DNA of 64,000 bases from Engraulis encrasicolus (lineage: Eukaryota; Chordata; Actinopteri; Clupeiformes; Engraulidae): NCBI RefSeq assembly GCF_034702125.1, contig NC_085878.1, positions 22,425,002 through 22,489,001 on the forward strand. The letters are read 5' to 3'. Shown here in pieces: positions 13,401 to 26,508 of the stretch. Both the position numbers and the translations under genes were made by a program. Every line of letters starts with the position of its first letter. The stretch's first letter is position 1. The notes below the pieces were generated by a model. That model saw only the letters and a list, made by a program, of their open reading frames with translations, did not search any database and had not been told where the DNA came from.

Positions 13401-14399
13401 AGGAAAATTGCTCTACAAAAATAAAATAAAAAGCACTTTTGTCAGAAAACGTCATTGCACATGTCTTGTGATGTCCACATGTGAATATATGTCACTTTAT
13501 GGAGGTGGTGAAGGCTAGTTACATTAACTGTCTTTTTTTGTAATAATTTGCATGCACATGACTACAAGGCACTGTGTCGATCAGTCCTCCGGAAACTTTC
13601 TGTTGACTTTCTTCTCATTCGGTCAACATCACTGCAATTTTATTGCCTGAGGTCAATTCTGTGGTAATTCTCAGTGTAGTTTTAATTCATTTTAAAAAAT
13701 CATTTTCTATTTTTAATGAAAAATAAAATTTCTAAAGAAAGAAAAAGAACCATGTCGTTACAAGCTCAGGTGGAGAATTCTACAATTTATTAGCAAGTAG
13801 GCCATCAAAATAACAGTGCAGGAGAGGCCTCACCTCACATATAAAAGGATGTGCCATTTCAGAAAAACAGAAATAATGAGTAGATGGGGAAGAACTTGTT
13901 TTTTTGTTTATAACCACATGGGATTTTTCATGGTCTATGTCCTATTTTCTAAGACACATGAACGCACTTGAGGTTGCATCATATGGCAGTTCAAGAGTCT
14001 CTCATAAACCTTCCTCAGATGGGATAAAATTAACAACTCATTATAAATGAGGATTCTGTGTTTCCGTGACTACTGCACGTAGTGTTCGTACAGCATTTTA
14101 GTCGCAAGTGACATGCTGAAATTCAGTTCAATTAACAAGTCTCATTTGGGTTTTTTTGTCCTGTTATCTCACGACCTTTAGTTCTGACCTTGGATATGAT
14201 AATAAATATTGAAAGAAAATGCATTCATATTTCTCAAAGTGCCTGCAAGTTAGGCAACGCAAGTACTGGCAACCATGTTTGGTGAATTCAGAAATGCACA
14301 GATCCAGCCTAAATTACATTACATTATTTGAAAATTGGCAGTCACTTTTACCCAAAACAATTACAAGCTATTTAGGTATAGGTTACAGTCCCTGTGCAT
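10483..14399. other. non-coding stretch
   Basis: No exon seen. The part at about 10890-11060 is unusually free of simple repeats, with balanced composition (homeobox-type TAATTA words), and could be a conserved non-coding element. Confidence 0.5.
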
Positions 14400-14518
14400 A
14401 TTGAATGGTTGTGCAATGAGAGGTTAGATGCCTTGGTCAAGGTGGATGATATGGGATTCAAACCTGGAGCCTTCCGATTCCTAGACAGCCTTATTGACCA
14501 TTAGGCCATGGCTGCCAA
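14400..14518 (-). mobile_element. tRNA-derived SINE (family B)
   Basis: Minus strand: GGCAGCCATGGCCTAATGG head, B box GGTTTGAATCCC, then a CTTGACCAAGGCATCTAACC body. Same family as 10370-10482. Confidence 0.78.
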
Positions 14519-17500
14519 ATCTAACTCTTGGACTAAGGCTAGTCATTTGAATTAATCATACCGACAATAATACCATTAAGTGAAACAATAAATTGTGTAG
14601 TTGGTAGCAGTACATAGTTAGTAACAGTATGTATGAAAATGTTACAGACTAATTGTTCCTATCAGTTAACCTTTAAAACATGTTTTTTCTACTCCTGGTA
14701 GCCAACAAATAAGCCTATGGCAAACCTGTTGGGTGTTTATCCTGATTTGTATAATTCCCTGATCTCATACAAAGTGTTCAGTAAAAGTATCACAAGATAC
14801 AGGCTTAGAAAACACACTGTATCAGAATTAGAGTAATTATTGTAGTGTCATAACAACTATTTTAAACACCCTTGGCACTACATCTAACACACTCAGTAAA
14901 ACATCCTCCCCTCAAAAAGATTTTTATTTATTTTATTTTGGGGGGAAAGAACTAGATCTTATGCAACTAATTTAAGGTTACATTATGTGGCTTTTTACTA
15001 AAGCATCTAATGTAAAAAGTTAATTATAAAGGAACTGCCATTGTGTTAAGCCTTGTTCATTTGTTCTGACATGTAATCTAGAGAACCTCTAATGGGGAAT
15101 TAAATGCCATTAGAGGTGAATACCTTGTGGAGCATTTACACTTCCTGTCCATTGAAACCACCCCTTGTGAGTGGAAGAAAGAGGAGGCTGGCTAAGTATA
15201 GGGCTGTGGCGTCTTAAGCAGCAGCATTAGCTGGCTTTTAATCTAAGACTTGGATGATGAGATGTCAAACACAAAGGACTGAACGGATTTCAGAGAAGAG
15301 CTGAGTCAAACCGTTGGGGGGTGCGTGACTGTGGAGCGTGGACCGGCACATCACCACCACCATCCTTTTTAAAGTTACGAACGAGCGGGGGACTGGAAAT
15401 AGTGCACAGGTATGCAGGAAAGTGCTGCTCTAATCTGTGCAAATCAAAGAGCTGTGTAGGGCCACATGGGAGCAAGAAGGGAAGGGAATGGATAAACATC
15501 ACCTGCACTTAAAGCATTGGCAAATCAAGCGCGGCAGGTAAAATGTGAGCTTAGATTATAAAGTGTTTTGGGTGACTGGGAACTCTGGAAAGAGAGAAGG
15601 TCAGTGGGTGCTTTGTTCAAAGTTTGCACTTGCCCTTTTCCAAAAAGTCTCCATCACAACATGAAGGGATCAGACTGTCTTTGATGGTATGGTGCATTGG
15701 GTGAACTCCCATTAAAGTTGTACGACCCGAGACAATAGCTGGCTGGCCTTGCGGACCGTGAACATCACACACGCAGACAGAGTCACTGCTGCGAAATGCC
15801 AGAGAAAGAGCATGCCAAATGACAGCCTATACAGGAAAATGCATATGCTAAAAGAGCATTCATTAAATGTGAGGGCCGACCGACCCCCTCACCAAAATAT
15901 GATCGGAAGCTCCTCCTGGCATAATGAAATGCAGACAGAATACTAAACACTATCTCCCTTTTATCATCCCTTAAGTTATGAAGCAGGAGCCCACTTAAAA
16001 TTTAAGACAGCAATTTATGGTTTTGGCATACAGGGGGAAAACTGTGCGATCCCAGATATGTGGTGAATACTACCACTGACTGGTTGAAATAATTACATAC
16101 TAAGAAAAAACCCTAAACAGCCCTTGAACTTGGACTCATAACTATGTTTTTCAGAAAATGACCTCTACATCTCTCCATCTCTGTGTCTCTTTCTCTCTCT
16201 CTCTCGCTCTCTCTCAGAGATAGATGACTTCTACAACTGGTGAGCAACAGTAATGATATGAGTTATTATTAGGGGCATAATTTCCCTGCAGAAGGCGAGA
16301 ATTCTGAGAAAAGGTTGAAAGAAATGCTGTGCAATCTCAGAAACATTAATTGCTAAACTTGAATGTCTGTGCCTGCATTTCGTCGTCTTCCCTTCTTTCT
16401 TTTTTATCAATACAACTGTAGTACTGATGGTAGGTACCATGTTTTGCTTTTTGGAGACAAATGTGTCCCTCTGCTTTGATCCGTGCTGTCCAACATAAAG
16501 TAAAAAAGGTCTGTCGTTACACTAACCGAACATAAATATTGTAAAGGCTTTATTTTCTAAGCTTACATTCAACAAATTGTCTACTTATGTATGTAATACA
16601 GTATTGCCGTACACATCTACAGTGCATATGAAAACAAAGTACAAGAAACTTACAATATGATCCATACAGTGTATACGTTATGACTGAACAAGCCTTGTAT
16701 TTCACACACAATTGAATTGGCCATTTCTTATTTACATAATACTAAATAAGTAAAACACATGCACATTCTAGCTACAATGCTACAAAATACTCAGTATGTA
16801 GTGTGTTGTGTGTTTCACTTCAAATATGGCATCTCATATGTGTGAGAAAATGGAGTAAGGCAGAATCCATGAGTGCAGGCCCTGCAGGGACACATTTGTA
16901 TGCAAGTAATGCAGGGTTATGGCTACATAGTAGTAGAGTACACTTGGAAATATTGTATTAATCCCAAAGGAAATGAAGGATATGGTTTGCTACTGGACAT
17001 CTCCATTTCCTTCGGGACGAGTTAAGTATCCGTGGTCTAATACTCTACGGTGCATCCAGATACGTGCAGCATCTAGCATGCTATATATACTATAAGAGTA
17101 CCCAGATGAAACCACAGTAGCTAAGCTCCCAGTTCCCTTAAAATGACCCACATGCCATTTCAGAAGACAATTCACACTGCATGGTGTTTTGGCATGCCTC
17201 CTTTATTTCTATCAGAGATAACAGGCAGTGGATTGGTGTGTAGTGGTTTAATCTCAGATCTGGAGGTTAGATCCTGATAGCTTCTTTTCAATAGATCTAC
17301 ATTCTCCAGAGACCAGGTTCAAAGCTGCAGGATTACATGTGCAAACCTGAGAAACACGTGCCACCTTTACCCAGACAGCTGAGTTAATACGGACAGTCTA
17401 CAGTATGTACATGCATAGCAATAACTCACAACCAGGGAACTGCTATACGGCTTATCGGGGCCATTTCAAGGTAACTGGGAGCCCTTAAGAAGGAATTGCA

Positions 17501-18421
17501 ACCCCCACCCACACAAGCATCAGTGCACATTTCAGTCATTGTTATTGGGGAGATGCTGCCACACACATTCAGTTGTCATTGCTGTCATTTGAATGCAAGT
17601 GGATACAGTCATTACGGGGGCCCTAGGTTGGGGGCCCTAGCAAGGCAATTGCCGAGTTTGCTTGCCTAGTTGCGGCTAATGCTGTGCTGACTACGTCATT
17701 ATAGGGAGAGAAACTCACCATAAAGGAGAAGAGTATAGCTTTGACATGATGGGCAGCCAGGCACTGACAATTCATTTTCCTACAGCTGTCACCTTTCCTA
17801 CCTTAGCCTTAACTATGTATGACAAATTGATATTCAAATTTTTTTTAAACTAAAAAGCCTCAACTGCTACACACAGCAGCTTCAGCAGCTTAAAGAAGAA
17901 AAAAAAACACATAATCTGATTTTAAGACATACTAAAATGAAACCACATATGTTTAAAAGCTGCCTGGGTAAATGTTCTCTAAATCAGTGTCAAGATGTTC
18001 TGGAAGTAACTGCTCGATGATCATTAGTTCTTACAACGAGGAGAAGAGCTGCTTCAGCGCCTACACTCTGCCGCTGTAAAAAATGGCAGTATGCAATTAT
18101 TTTGAATACGCAAGTATAGGGAACATGAATAATTAAACCCCTTCAACTACAAATGGGAAATCAAGCCAGCTCATGACAAAACACTGTCACAAGCCGTTGA
18201 CATGAAGTCTGTCCCTGGAAATGCAAAAACGGGAGCACACGTGCACTTCGCATTTGTCAAGTGTCACAAGAAAATGCCATTCATGATAAGTGATCAACCA
18301 ATGCAAGATTGATGCTTTTTTTAAAGGTAAATCCCTGCTTTCCTTTTTTCAGCGATTGTATCTCAGCAGACTACCTGGTATCTTGTCTGAGGAACAGAGC
18401 CATGTTGTATGGACATGGAGG

Positions 18422-18423
<2 letters not shown>
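14519..18423. other. non-coding stretch
   Basis: No exon seen. 15720-16030 is repeat-free and compositionally distinct. A GGGGGCCCTAG duplication lies at 17617-17640. Confidence 0.5.
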
Positions 18424-18485
<62 letters not shown>

Positions 18486-18527
18486 TGTGTGTGTGTGTGT
18501 GTGAGTGAGAGAGAGAGAGAGAGAGAG

Positions 18528-18599
<72 letters not shown>
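18424..18599. repeat. compound (GT)n-(GA)n-(GT)n microsatellite
   Basis: GT array, GTGA-interrupted section, a (GA) block at about 18506-18530, then a second GT array. Confidence 0.98.
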
Positions 18600-18935
18600 G
18601 ATCTACAGTGAGAACTGCTGCGGCATCATTTCTGCATGGCTCATTACAAGGACATCAGACCAGGAGGCTTCCTAACAAGGCACGCTTTTATGGTTGGCCT
18701 GAGTGGACAATGGCCTGCTTATCTGTTTAAGCAAATGAAACAATTCTGAATATGTTAATGATGTGCATGGATCTAGTGTGCAGTCTGTGCTGTTTAATGG
18801 CTGGGTAGTTGTGTATTATGGTGACAAACGGAGTATGCTCCACGGAAATTGTTTCCTACTTGAAAAACTAATGCAACTTCCTCAGCAACTTATTAATTTT
18901 CTATGGCCATGATCAATTGTTAATTGGCTCGCTTA

Positions 18936-19296
18936 CAGATGCACTGTGTAGGATGGTGACCAGAGCAGGTATTGCAACTATGCTGCTCTTTGCAACCGAG
19001 TTGTCTACTGCCAAATTTGATCTTTTCATGAATATTTACAAAGAAATAAACTAATATTTACTAGTAGGACCAAAGTACAATTTTGCAGCTAAAAATTTCT
19101 ATTTCTGGAAATTAAAAATGGCGGACAATGGAGAAGATCCCCTTTTTCATGTATAGAAAGTGCCGTTTTCCCAGTCATAATGAATACTTAGAATTTCATA
19201 GCTGTGGTAAGTATTTGTGAAAAAGGTAACAATTATGAATGGGCAGCATGAGTTCTGGAAATAAACAACAAAAAATATTACACAGTGCACCTTTAA
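18936..19296. mobile_element. MITE-like element with GTGCACTGTGTA ends
   Basis: The left end ATGCACTGTGTAGGATGG (from 18938) is inverted at the right end, TTACACAGTGCACCTTTAA (19278-19296). The body includes AAAAATGGCGGACAATGGAG. No coding capacity. I recognise this as a repeat common in fish genomes. Confidence 0.75.
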
Positions 19297-22200
19297 GACA
19301 TGACACTGGTATGTCATGCATATGACACTGGTGTCAAGTTAAGTGTTACCATAAAAACATGAACATTTGTATTAAATTGTATATACATGAACTACACTTT
19401 AAAAGAAAGAACTGCACTTTAAAAGAGCACAGTAACAAAAAATAAAAAAACATGTTCAAACTAGAGCTACAAACTGAAAAGTAAGAAAAGAGTCAAAGGT
19501 GCTAAAAGGAAATGTTTGGATTGCTCTTTTTTCCGTAGACTGTAGTGCCCTTTCAGTGTACGGGAGGGCATTCCACAGGTACTGTATGAGCCAGCAGCAC
19601 AAAACTCCCCAACTCCCAATGATGGACTACTGCACAGGCTTACCGGCCCCAAGCCCAGGGGCCCAACAACCAAGAGGGTCCTGAAGCCCATCACTCTATA
19701 TTTCCATTCTCACATTGTGTTATATTTGGCATGCTTAACACCTGCCTCCAATTTCTGGCCTGAAACACAGTCTTTTTTCTTGGAAACCAGCAACACCCAT
19801 GGAGGGGGGGCCTTCCTTGCTGCCTGGCGCAGGGGCCCCTGGAGTCATAATCTGCTCCTGCCAACTCTTGCACTGCTGAGTTTGGCTTTGGGAGAGAGTA
19901 GAGTGGAGGGGAGGGTAGGGGAGAGAGTTGCAGTGAGCAGAGCCAAGGGATGTTGTTGCAACACCTTTTGGACTAAACACTCTCGGGCCATCTCATGGAG
20001 GAAATATCCAGGCAAATTACGGCACTTAGTGCGGGAAATAAGACATCTAAGACATTTTCAAAAAGAGATTTGCTCTGACGCCCATGGAAATAATACAGAT
20101 AGACATAGTATACCATAGTACCTTATTGGTACTGTTAAGCCAAATAGTACTGTAAATACGTGTACAGTATGAATACACACTGACACCGTTTGTTAGGGTA
20201 AAACAGTGAATGATCTACATAACATGATATAATCTGTAGCAATAACATTACATAATCTGTAGCAATAGACATTACCAATGGTGGGGACTGAGAGTTGCCT
20301 GTGTTTGATCCATTAATGCTGTCACTACACATGCACGTCCTCATTAAGTTCTTAAGCGTAACATTTCAAGTCCTTTGCTCTCTCTGCCCCCTCAGTTATT
20401 ATGGTCCAAATTAATCCCTTTCGTCTGAACCTTCACCTGGCATACCCTATGAATGCACCTGTTTTAGACCCCTCCCTGGGAGTTTTATTTTGGAATTATC
20501 CTCCGCCTTCGGAGTCAAGGTGCTGTTCATCTTGTCGGAAAATATTTCTGATAGTCAAGTGTGGACAATACATTGTCCCTTACGCATTACGTACATGCTG
20601 CTCTATGTCCAGTGTTTACATCAGCACTGCATCATCTACGCAGGATGTTACAAACAGCATTCAATCATACCCACTGTGGCCATAGCCAACCCCTCAGTTT
20701 TGAGCTGAACGTGTTTCTCAAGTAGAGATGGAAAACCGCTTTCCAGATGTTATACACTTCGCCCTACATGCTATGTTTTGAATGTATCCTTGACATTTTA
20801 TCAGGGTCACTGAAATGAAATTGGTTTGAAAATTTGATCCTAGTAACGCACACAGACTTCACACTGCTACTCTGCTACTCACATGTGCTAAGCATTTTTC
20901 ATATATTGCACCTTTAATGTGAATCTGTACCACAACATGACCCTGAATATGGATTTTTTTTTAGAAATGCTGGGTCCTAGCCAGGTCCAACTTTGACATG
21001 CGGACTTCAACATACAGGCTACCTGAAGCCTGAACTTACTTCTACTTAAAACCTCACCAAAGGAAACCATGTGACTGCACAAACTGAGATTTCAATCGAT
21101 GTCGATGATGAATGTAAGATTACAGAAAGTGCTGTTGCCGTGTTTTTTATATATCTATCTACACAGAGCGAGTTAGTATCTCAGGAATATCTCCGGTGTA
21201 CTACTGCAAAAGATGATGAAACCGGCTCTGAAGGCTGCTCTGAATAAAAATGAATATGAAAAGGAATTTGGTATGAGCGCAGGCTGATGAAGACAGCTAC
21301 AGCGGTATGGGGTGAGATCCCTGCAGCGGTCATATAATTAAGGGGAAAAAAGGGCTACGCAGCCTGACTGAAACAGGACTTGCACTGACCTACAGGTCAG
21401 TCAATTGGGCGGAGAGCTTAGGAAGAACCAGGAGATTTTTTTTTCTTTGTGCTGGTGAATAATAAGGCAGGTGTCTAATACGATCTGCGAAGAAAATCAT
21501 AGATGACACACTTTTTTACCGTGCCCCTTATTTTAAACAGAGAGAGCACAGTTGAAACCTGGCACACTGTAGTGTCTGTAAAAAAAACTATGACAAGGGC
21601 ATGTCTCTAAAGCATGAATCAAAATTTGTAGAAATACTCTATGCACATGACATAATTCAGTCCAAGTTAGCACATCGGTCAGGGACGCAAATGGACTGTA
21701 TAAAAGAAAAGACATAACTCTTCTTTGTCCTCTTGTTTGAGTCATTGTCGTGTGTTAATTGAAGCGTCCCCTACAAAGCTGTTGTTTCTGAGAATGGTAG
21801 AAGATGGGGATTTACATGTAGATAAAGAACTCTATGGATTGTCTTAAAATTCTTATCCCACTAGTTTCAGATTTGTCACACAAAATGAGTATGTGTTGTG
21901 AGTTGTGTCTTCCCCAAAACAACAGACAACTGAAACATTATGCAAAAGAGAAATAAAACATTATGCAAGTCAGGTTTCTACACTATCTGTTTTGACACAA
22001 TTCCTTTACCCCACTGTGGCTTAGAGAAGTATACTCTATTCAAAGTTTCTCTCATTGCACTACAGGAAATGTAGCATTCTAGTTCTTGCAAACAAGGGCG
22101 GCTTTTGTTAGTTGAAGGTTAGAGCACATTGTGTACCTGCTGTTTCTTGTTACCATGGTAACCATGGAAGTGAAAGAGCAGCACACATGCAAATTAATCT

Positions 22201-22320
22201 TGGTATGTCAAGTAGTGTAGGCCTATCTCTCAGATATATTTTATGAATTAGCTACAGTATTTATGTTTGTATTACATTTTTATCTTCATCAACAACATGT
22301 ATCCCTCGTACCCTATTTGT
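19297..22320. other. non-coding stretch
   Basis: A short ATGACACTGGT duplication lies at about 19309-19335. 21100-21420 is a repeat-free block that might be conserved. No exon recognised. Confidence 0.5.
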
Positions 22321-22371
22321 GCAGATGGGGTCGCTGGCGGGCCTATTCACTATTTGCTGAAAATACTCAAC
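22321..22371 (+). repeat. older repeat, left part, split by the SINE
   Basis: GCTGGCGGGCCTATTCACTA then GCTGAAAATACTCAAC. This aligns with 53918-53956 of the copy in tmem138 intron 2. Confidence 0.7.
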
Positions 22372-22636
22372 GGGTGGGGCTCAGTTGGTAGAGGAGCCTC
22401 TTCGGCAACAGAAGGTTGCAGGTTCAAGCCTAGTTTCGCCTGACCCTCATCGATGTGTCCTTGAAAGATACTTAACCCCAAAGTTGCTACTGGTGGCAGG
22501 GTGGTACCCTGCATGGCAGCCACAGTCACCTATGTGTGAATGAATGCCAGTGTGAACGGGTGAATGCGAGGCATACATGTATGTATGTGTGCTCGGAGGA
22601 GGGGAAAAGCACTATAAATGCAGTTAATTTACAATT
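22372..22636 (+). mobile_element. tRNA-derived SINE with 8-bp target duplication
   Basis: The tRNA-like head has A box CTCAGTTGGTAGAG and B box GGTTCAAGCCT. The tail region reads TGTGTGAATGAATGCCAGTG and AAAAGCACTATAAATGCAG, a layout common in fish SINEs. It is flanked by TACTCAAC at 22364-22371 and 22637-22644. The uninterrupted sequence can be seen in a related repeat near 53949. Confidence 0.88.
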
Positions 22637-22742
22637 TACTCAACTACAACATAACAACATTGCTAGTATGACATTACAGACAGCCGTAAGTAACAGATTA
22701 ACGCATAGCCATTCATTTTGGTGACAGTAAGGTTTTAACAGG
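22637..22742 (+). repeat. older repeat, right part, split by the SINE
   Basis: Continues TACAACATAACAACATTGCT as in the 53953-53977 copy. It then has TAAGTAACAGATTAA and TTTTGGTGACAGTAAGGTT, which reappear at 54845-54898. Confidence 0.65.
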
Positions 22743-24329
22743 CTCAGGGGTTAAGGATTTAGGGGTCAAGTTAAGTAGTACTTGACTATCAGCACTAGCC
22801 ACTGACGTATATTCACTATATGGACAGCGGGCTTCTGTTGTATTCCAATCAACGGCTTTAAAGCATCCAAGAGAATTCTACCACCCTAAATTTCCAGATT
22901 CGTACCTTAGCAACAATGAGAAGTGTTGATAGGACGTTTGACTGTCAATCAAAAGAAATCTAAAATAATTTTAACTGTCAATCAAATCTAACAATGTTCA
23001 TTGGTCATTAAACATTTTTTAATAGCTTTCTTAAATAAAGGGTCAGGCTGAAAAAAATATTTGACTTGTTTGAAACGGATGGGAAACGACCGTTTGCACA
23101 AAGCCCAAGATTATAGATTATGTTTTCATCACATTGTACGTATTGGATGGGGGGACCTTTCAGATGACTTTGTGCTGAACCTTGACACCTGAGATAAACT
23201 TCAACTTATAAGCTTAGGCCTGTATCTGAAATATACACAGTACATAGATACTTATTGCACATGTTCAGAAGTCTGAACACGCAGTCTGAAATTACAAGCA
23301 GCTATTTTGTACAGTAGTATAAGTATATGCATTCAGAGGCTGGGCTAGGAGCTTATCTTTTAAGGTCTGATTAAAGGGGCCCATTACGATACATTTCTGA
23401 TGGCCTTGATCATGCAAACTTCTGTTAAAAAAACTAGAAGACATTTTGAAAATTTGATACTTCAAGAGTGGTACATAAAAAGTAATTGGTTTACTGTGCC
23501 TCAATAAGATCTCAAAATAGTTTGCTCAGATCTGGTGGGAAAACGTTGCATACTTCTTTGTGTCCAGATTGTTATCTTTTCTGTCTATTCATGCTGCATT
23601 TCAAATGAGCAATGACCTTTGATTTTTTACATTAAGTTGCATAGGAACTGGTCAGACTGGTGATTAATCTAAAACAGGCAGTCTCAATAAAGCATAAACT
23701 AATAGCTCCGCTTTAAGTAGTTTGACTGAGTGAAAGCAGCAGCCCTTTATATTCATGGAACAATTATAAATGTAACAGAGCTTTAATTCTTCTGTGCAGG
23801 TGCTTTTGCACACTGTACAGATTCTGCCTAAAGATAGATAATGAAGTCAAAATGGTGATTTACGTTATGTAAATCACTGTATTAACAAAGCTACTGTACA
23901 TGTAAGTCCAAACTTTCTCAGCATATTGGGCCTACCATCTTCTCTCAGAATATAATGTGGCACTCCAAAATCATGTTCAATATATTTTACCTGCATAATT
24001 TATTTAGAAAACTCTCTTGGCTGCAATTGTATTCCTTCATCCTCCATTTATTGTCTGTGATGTGTTTACAAGGTCACAGCCATCCTCAACCCATGAAATT
24101 GCAACAGCCCATTATAAGCCCCTTATCCACCATTCTGAATGTCTCAATCACCAAAGTCAACAGTTGTCCTCTAATCTCTAATCTAACTAGATGTATCCAG
24201 CTTGTTCCTAAATGACGTCGGTGCCCCTTTTGTGTGGACACCGGAGTCTCGGTGGCCAAGCCCGGCTGACAGGAAGTGTATAGAGATCAATAGGTCCCAT
24301 CAGACATAAAACAGAACTGGTTTTACCAA

Positions 24330-24470
24330 TAGGCAGACCAGGCAATTTCCTCGGGCCACATCTCTGTATGGGGCCCCCAATAGCCCTGACCTGGTAAATG
24401 CCAGAAAAATAATAATTCAAGAGGGCCCCAGGTCTATTTTTTGCCTAGGGCAGGCAAATGGATAGCAGCG
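24330..24470. repeat. probable dispersed repeat rich in GGGGCCC
   Basis: Contains AATAGGCAGACCAGGCAATT and, inverted, TTTTTTGCCTAGGGCAGGCA, with GGGGCCCCC between. Similar GGGCCC-rich pieces occur near 17617-17645, 19637-19665, 25935-25970 and 35560-35700. Confidence 0.5.
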
Positions 24471-26395
24471 CTATTGGACACAAATCTGTTGACCACTGAG
24501 CCGAATAGACTGCAACACAAAACATGCACTGATGAAAAACAAGCCCTATCCTTTGTACGAGAGAGGCGTGGGGTGACCTTGCCTAATGTGAAGCATATAT
24601 ACCGATACGATACGCATATTATTTAAATGTAAAGCACCTATTGCAATGTATGCATGTGCGTGGTAAACCTCAGAGCTAGGCTTATACAATACATCAAGCA
24701 TGTGAGTACTCCATAGATGCTTATTTGTTTTTCACAGAAAGGCAATGTATTGCATGGTACAGTATATGGAATATGAATGTGTAGAAAACACCCAATTAAA
24801 GTGGTGCACATTTGTTTCCCACCATAGCTTCCTCTGTACCACCTGTTAACAGACACACCAAAAGAATTTAGCAGCCTCTCTGATCTTACTCCTTGTTGTT
24901 ATGCATTACACTGGGAACAGCATGTTTGCCCTATGATCTGCAAAACATCACCCAAGCGAACTCATTAAACACAATAGGTAACTTTTGATAATATGGGATT
25001 GTGAGTGTGTGTAGGAGTAGAGAACAGTCATTGTCCTATAATTGTTTGTACTGTAAATGCTGACAAAAATGTCACCTTTAAAAACATCAAATAACCGTGT
25101 ATGTGCTCATATTCATTAGTGGCAATGTATGTAAAAGTAACAAAGACCAATGCATCTTTCATCATAAAGCGTCTTCAGCCTGGTTTAATGCTTACTGTAA
25201 AAGGAACCATTAGAAAAGGTTCAAAGTCCCCACTCACGTTTTTCACTTGTGGTGTCAAGGGCTGCATGTGTTGAAGTCAAAGGCCAAACAAGACACCGCA
25301 ACATATTGCATTGCCTTTGACACTGGCAGAAGAGATCATTTAAGCCTTGTTAAACATACACAATCCCTGCAAAAAAATAACAATAGGGCATTTGAGGTGG
25401 GTAAAATTTGCATGTAAAGCACGTAACTGGGAGCCTCATCAACAAGCCAGTGCAACGTGAATGGGAGATCTGGACCGTAAGCGCTTACCTGGCCGGCACT
25501 CGTATACATTAATGAGGTCTTCCCTGTTTTACTGCGACCATGTAAGCCCAGCCTGTCTGCCTGCCTGCCTGCCTAACACCATTCAACCTCCCCCAACATC
25601 AGTATGCAGCAGATAGTGGCTTCCACAACAGCCTGCCTGAATACAACACAGCACAGCCCTCCACAACTCCCCACACAACAGCCCAGTACAACCTCCCCTC
25701 TCCCTCCCCTCTCCTCTCAGGCATCCTACATGAACAGCAGCAGCAGAGGCAGCAACAGCAGCGGCAACGGCGGCACGGCAGCATGTTCGCCACTCTGATT
25801 CATTGTTGGCCGATGCAGCCTCCGAGAGCCTAGCAATTACTGGAACCAACCCATCCCTTTTGATATTCAGCGGATGAAATCTGGTTAAATATATGGACCT
25901 GAAAGCAATGTAGTCACAACTCATTCAGTAACTTGGGGGCCCCTGTGGGTGGGGGGGCCCTGGCCGGCCGTCTCTCAGCTGGATTATTTATGTGAATAGC
26001 GACTCAACTGGGGTTAGCTTTTCAATCAGCCAGCTCTCCGGCTCCTTCTACGGCTCCGGACCCACCTTCTTGCAAATGCACGTTTGCTGTTATTTGCAAG
26101 AATATACAGTCAATCTGCTGAGTGTCTAATCTGGACACGGGGCCGGGTGGGGAGTGCTATAATACTTGGAGAGCTTTAAAAATAGCACTGCTATGTGTTG
26201 TGGGCTGTGTGGTGAGTGCGTGTTGGTATTTTAGTTATTATAGGCTATATTTATTTTTGTTGTTGCAAAATCTGCGGGTGGTCCTCCAAAGAAAAAAAGG
26301 AAAATCCTCTACAAGTTGTGAATTCCAGCACAATTATCAATTAGAATATAAATGTATATTGCACATGGCATGCATTTATAGTATGTTGGCATGCG

Positions 26396-26508
<113 letters not shown>

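Noticed and set aside
18290..18611. Open frames of 64-100 residues of alternating Cys-Val
   Set aside because: Read-through of the GT microsatellite. The same happens at the CA/TG arrays near 26.4, 35.2, 36.1, 49.8, 52.8, 59.8 and 61.5 kb.
25604..25798. Ser/Thr/Gln-rich open frame, and an opposite-strand Cys/Ala-rich frame
   Set aside because: Low-complexity product of CAG/GGC triplets with no recognisable domain. A CTCTCCTCTCAG acceptor-like site exists at 25720, but nothing supports an exon.
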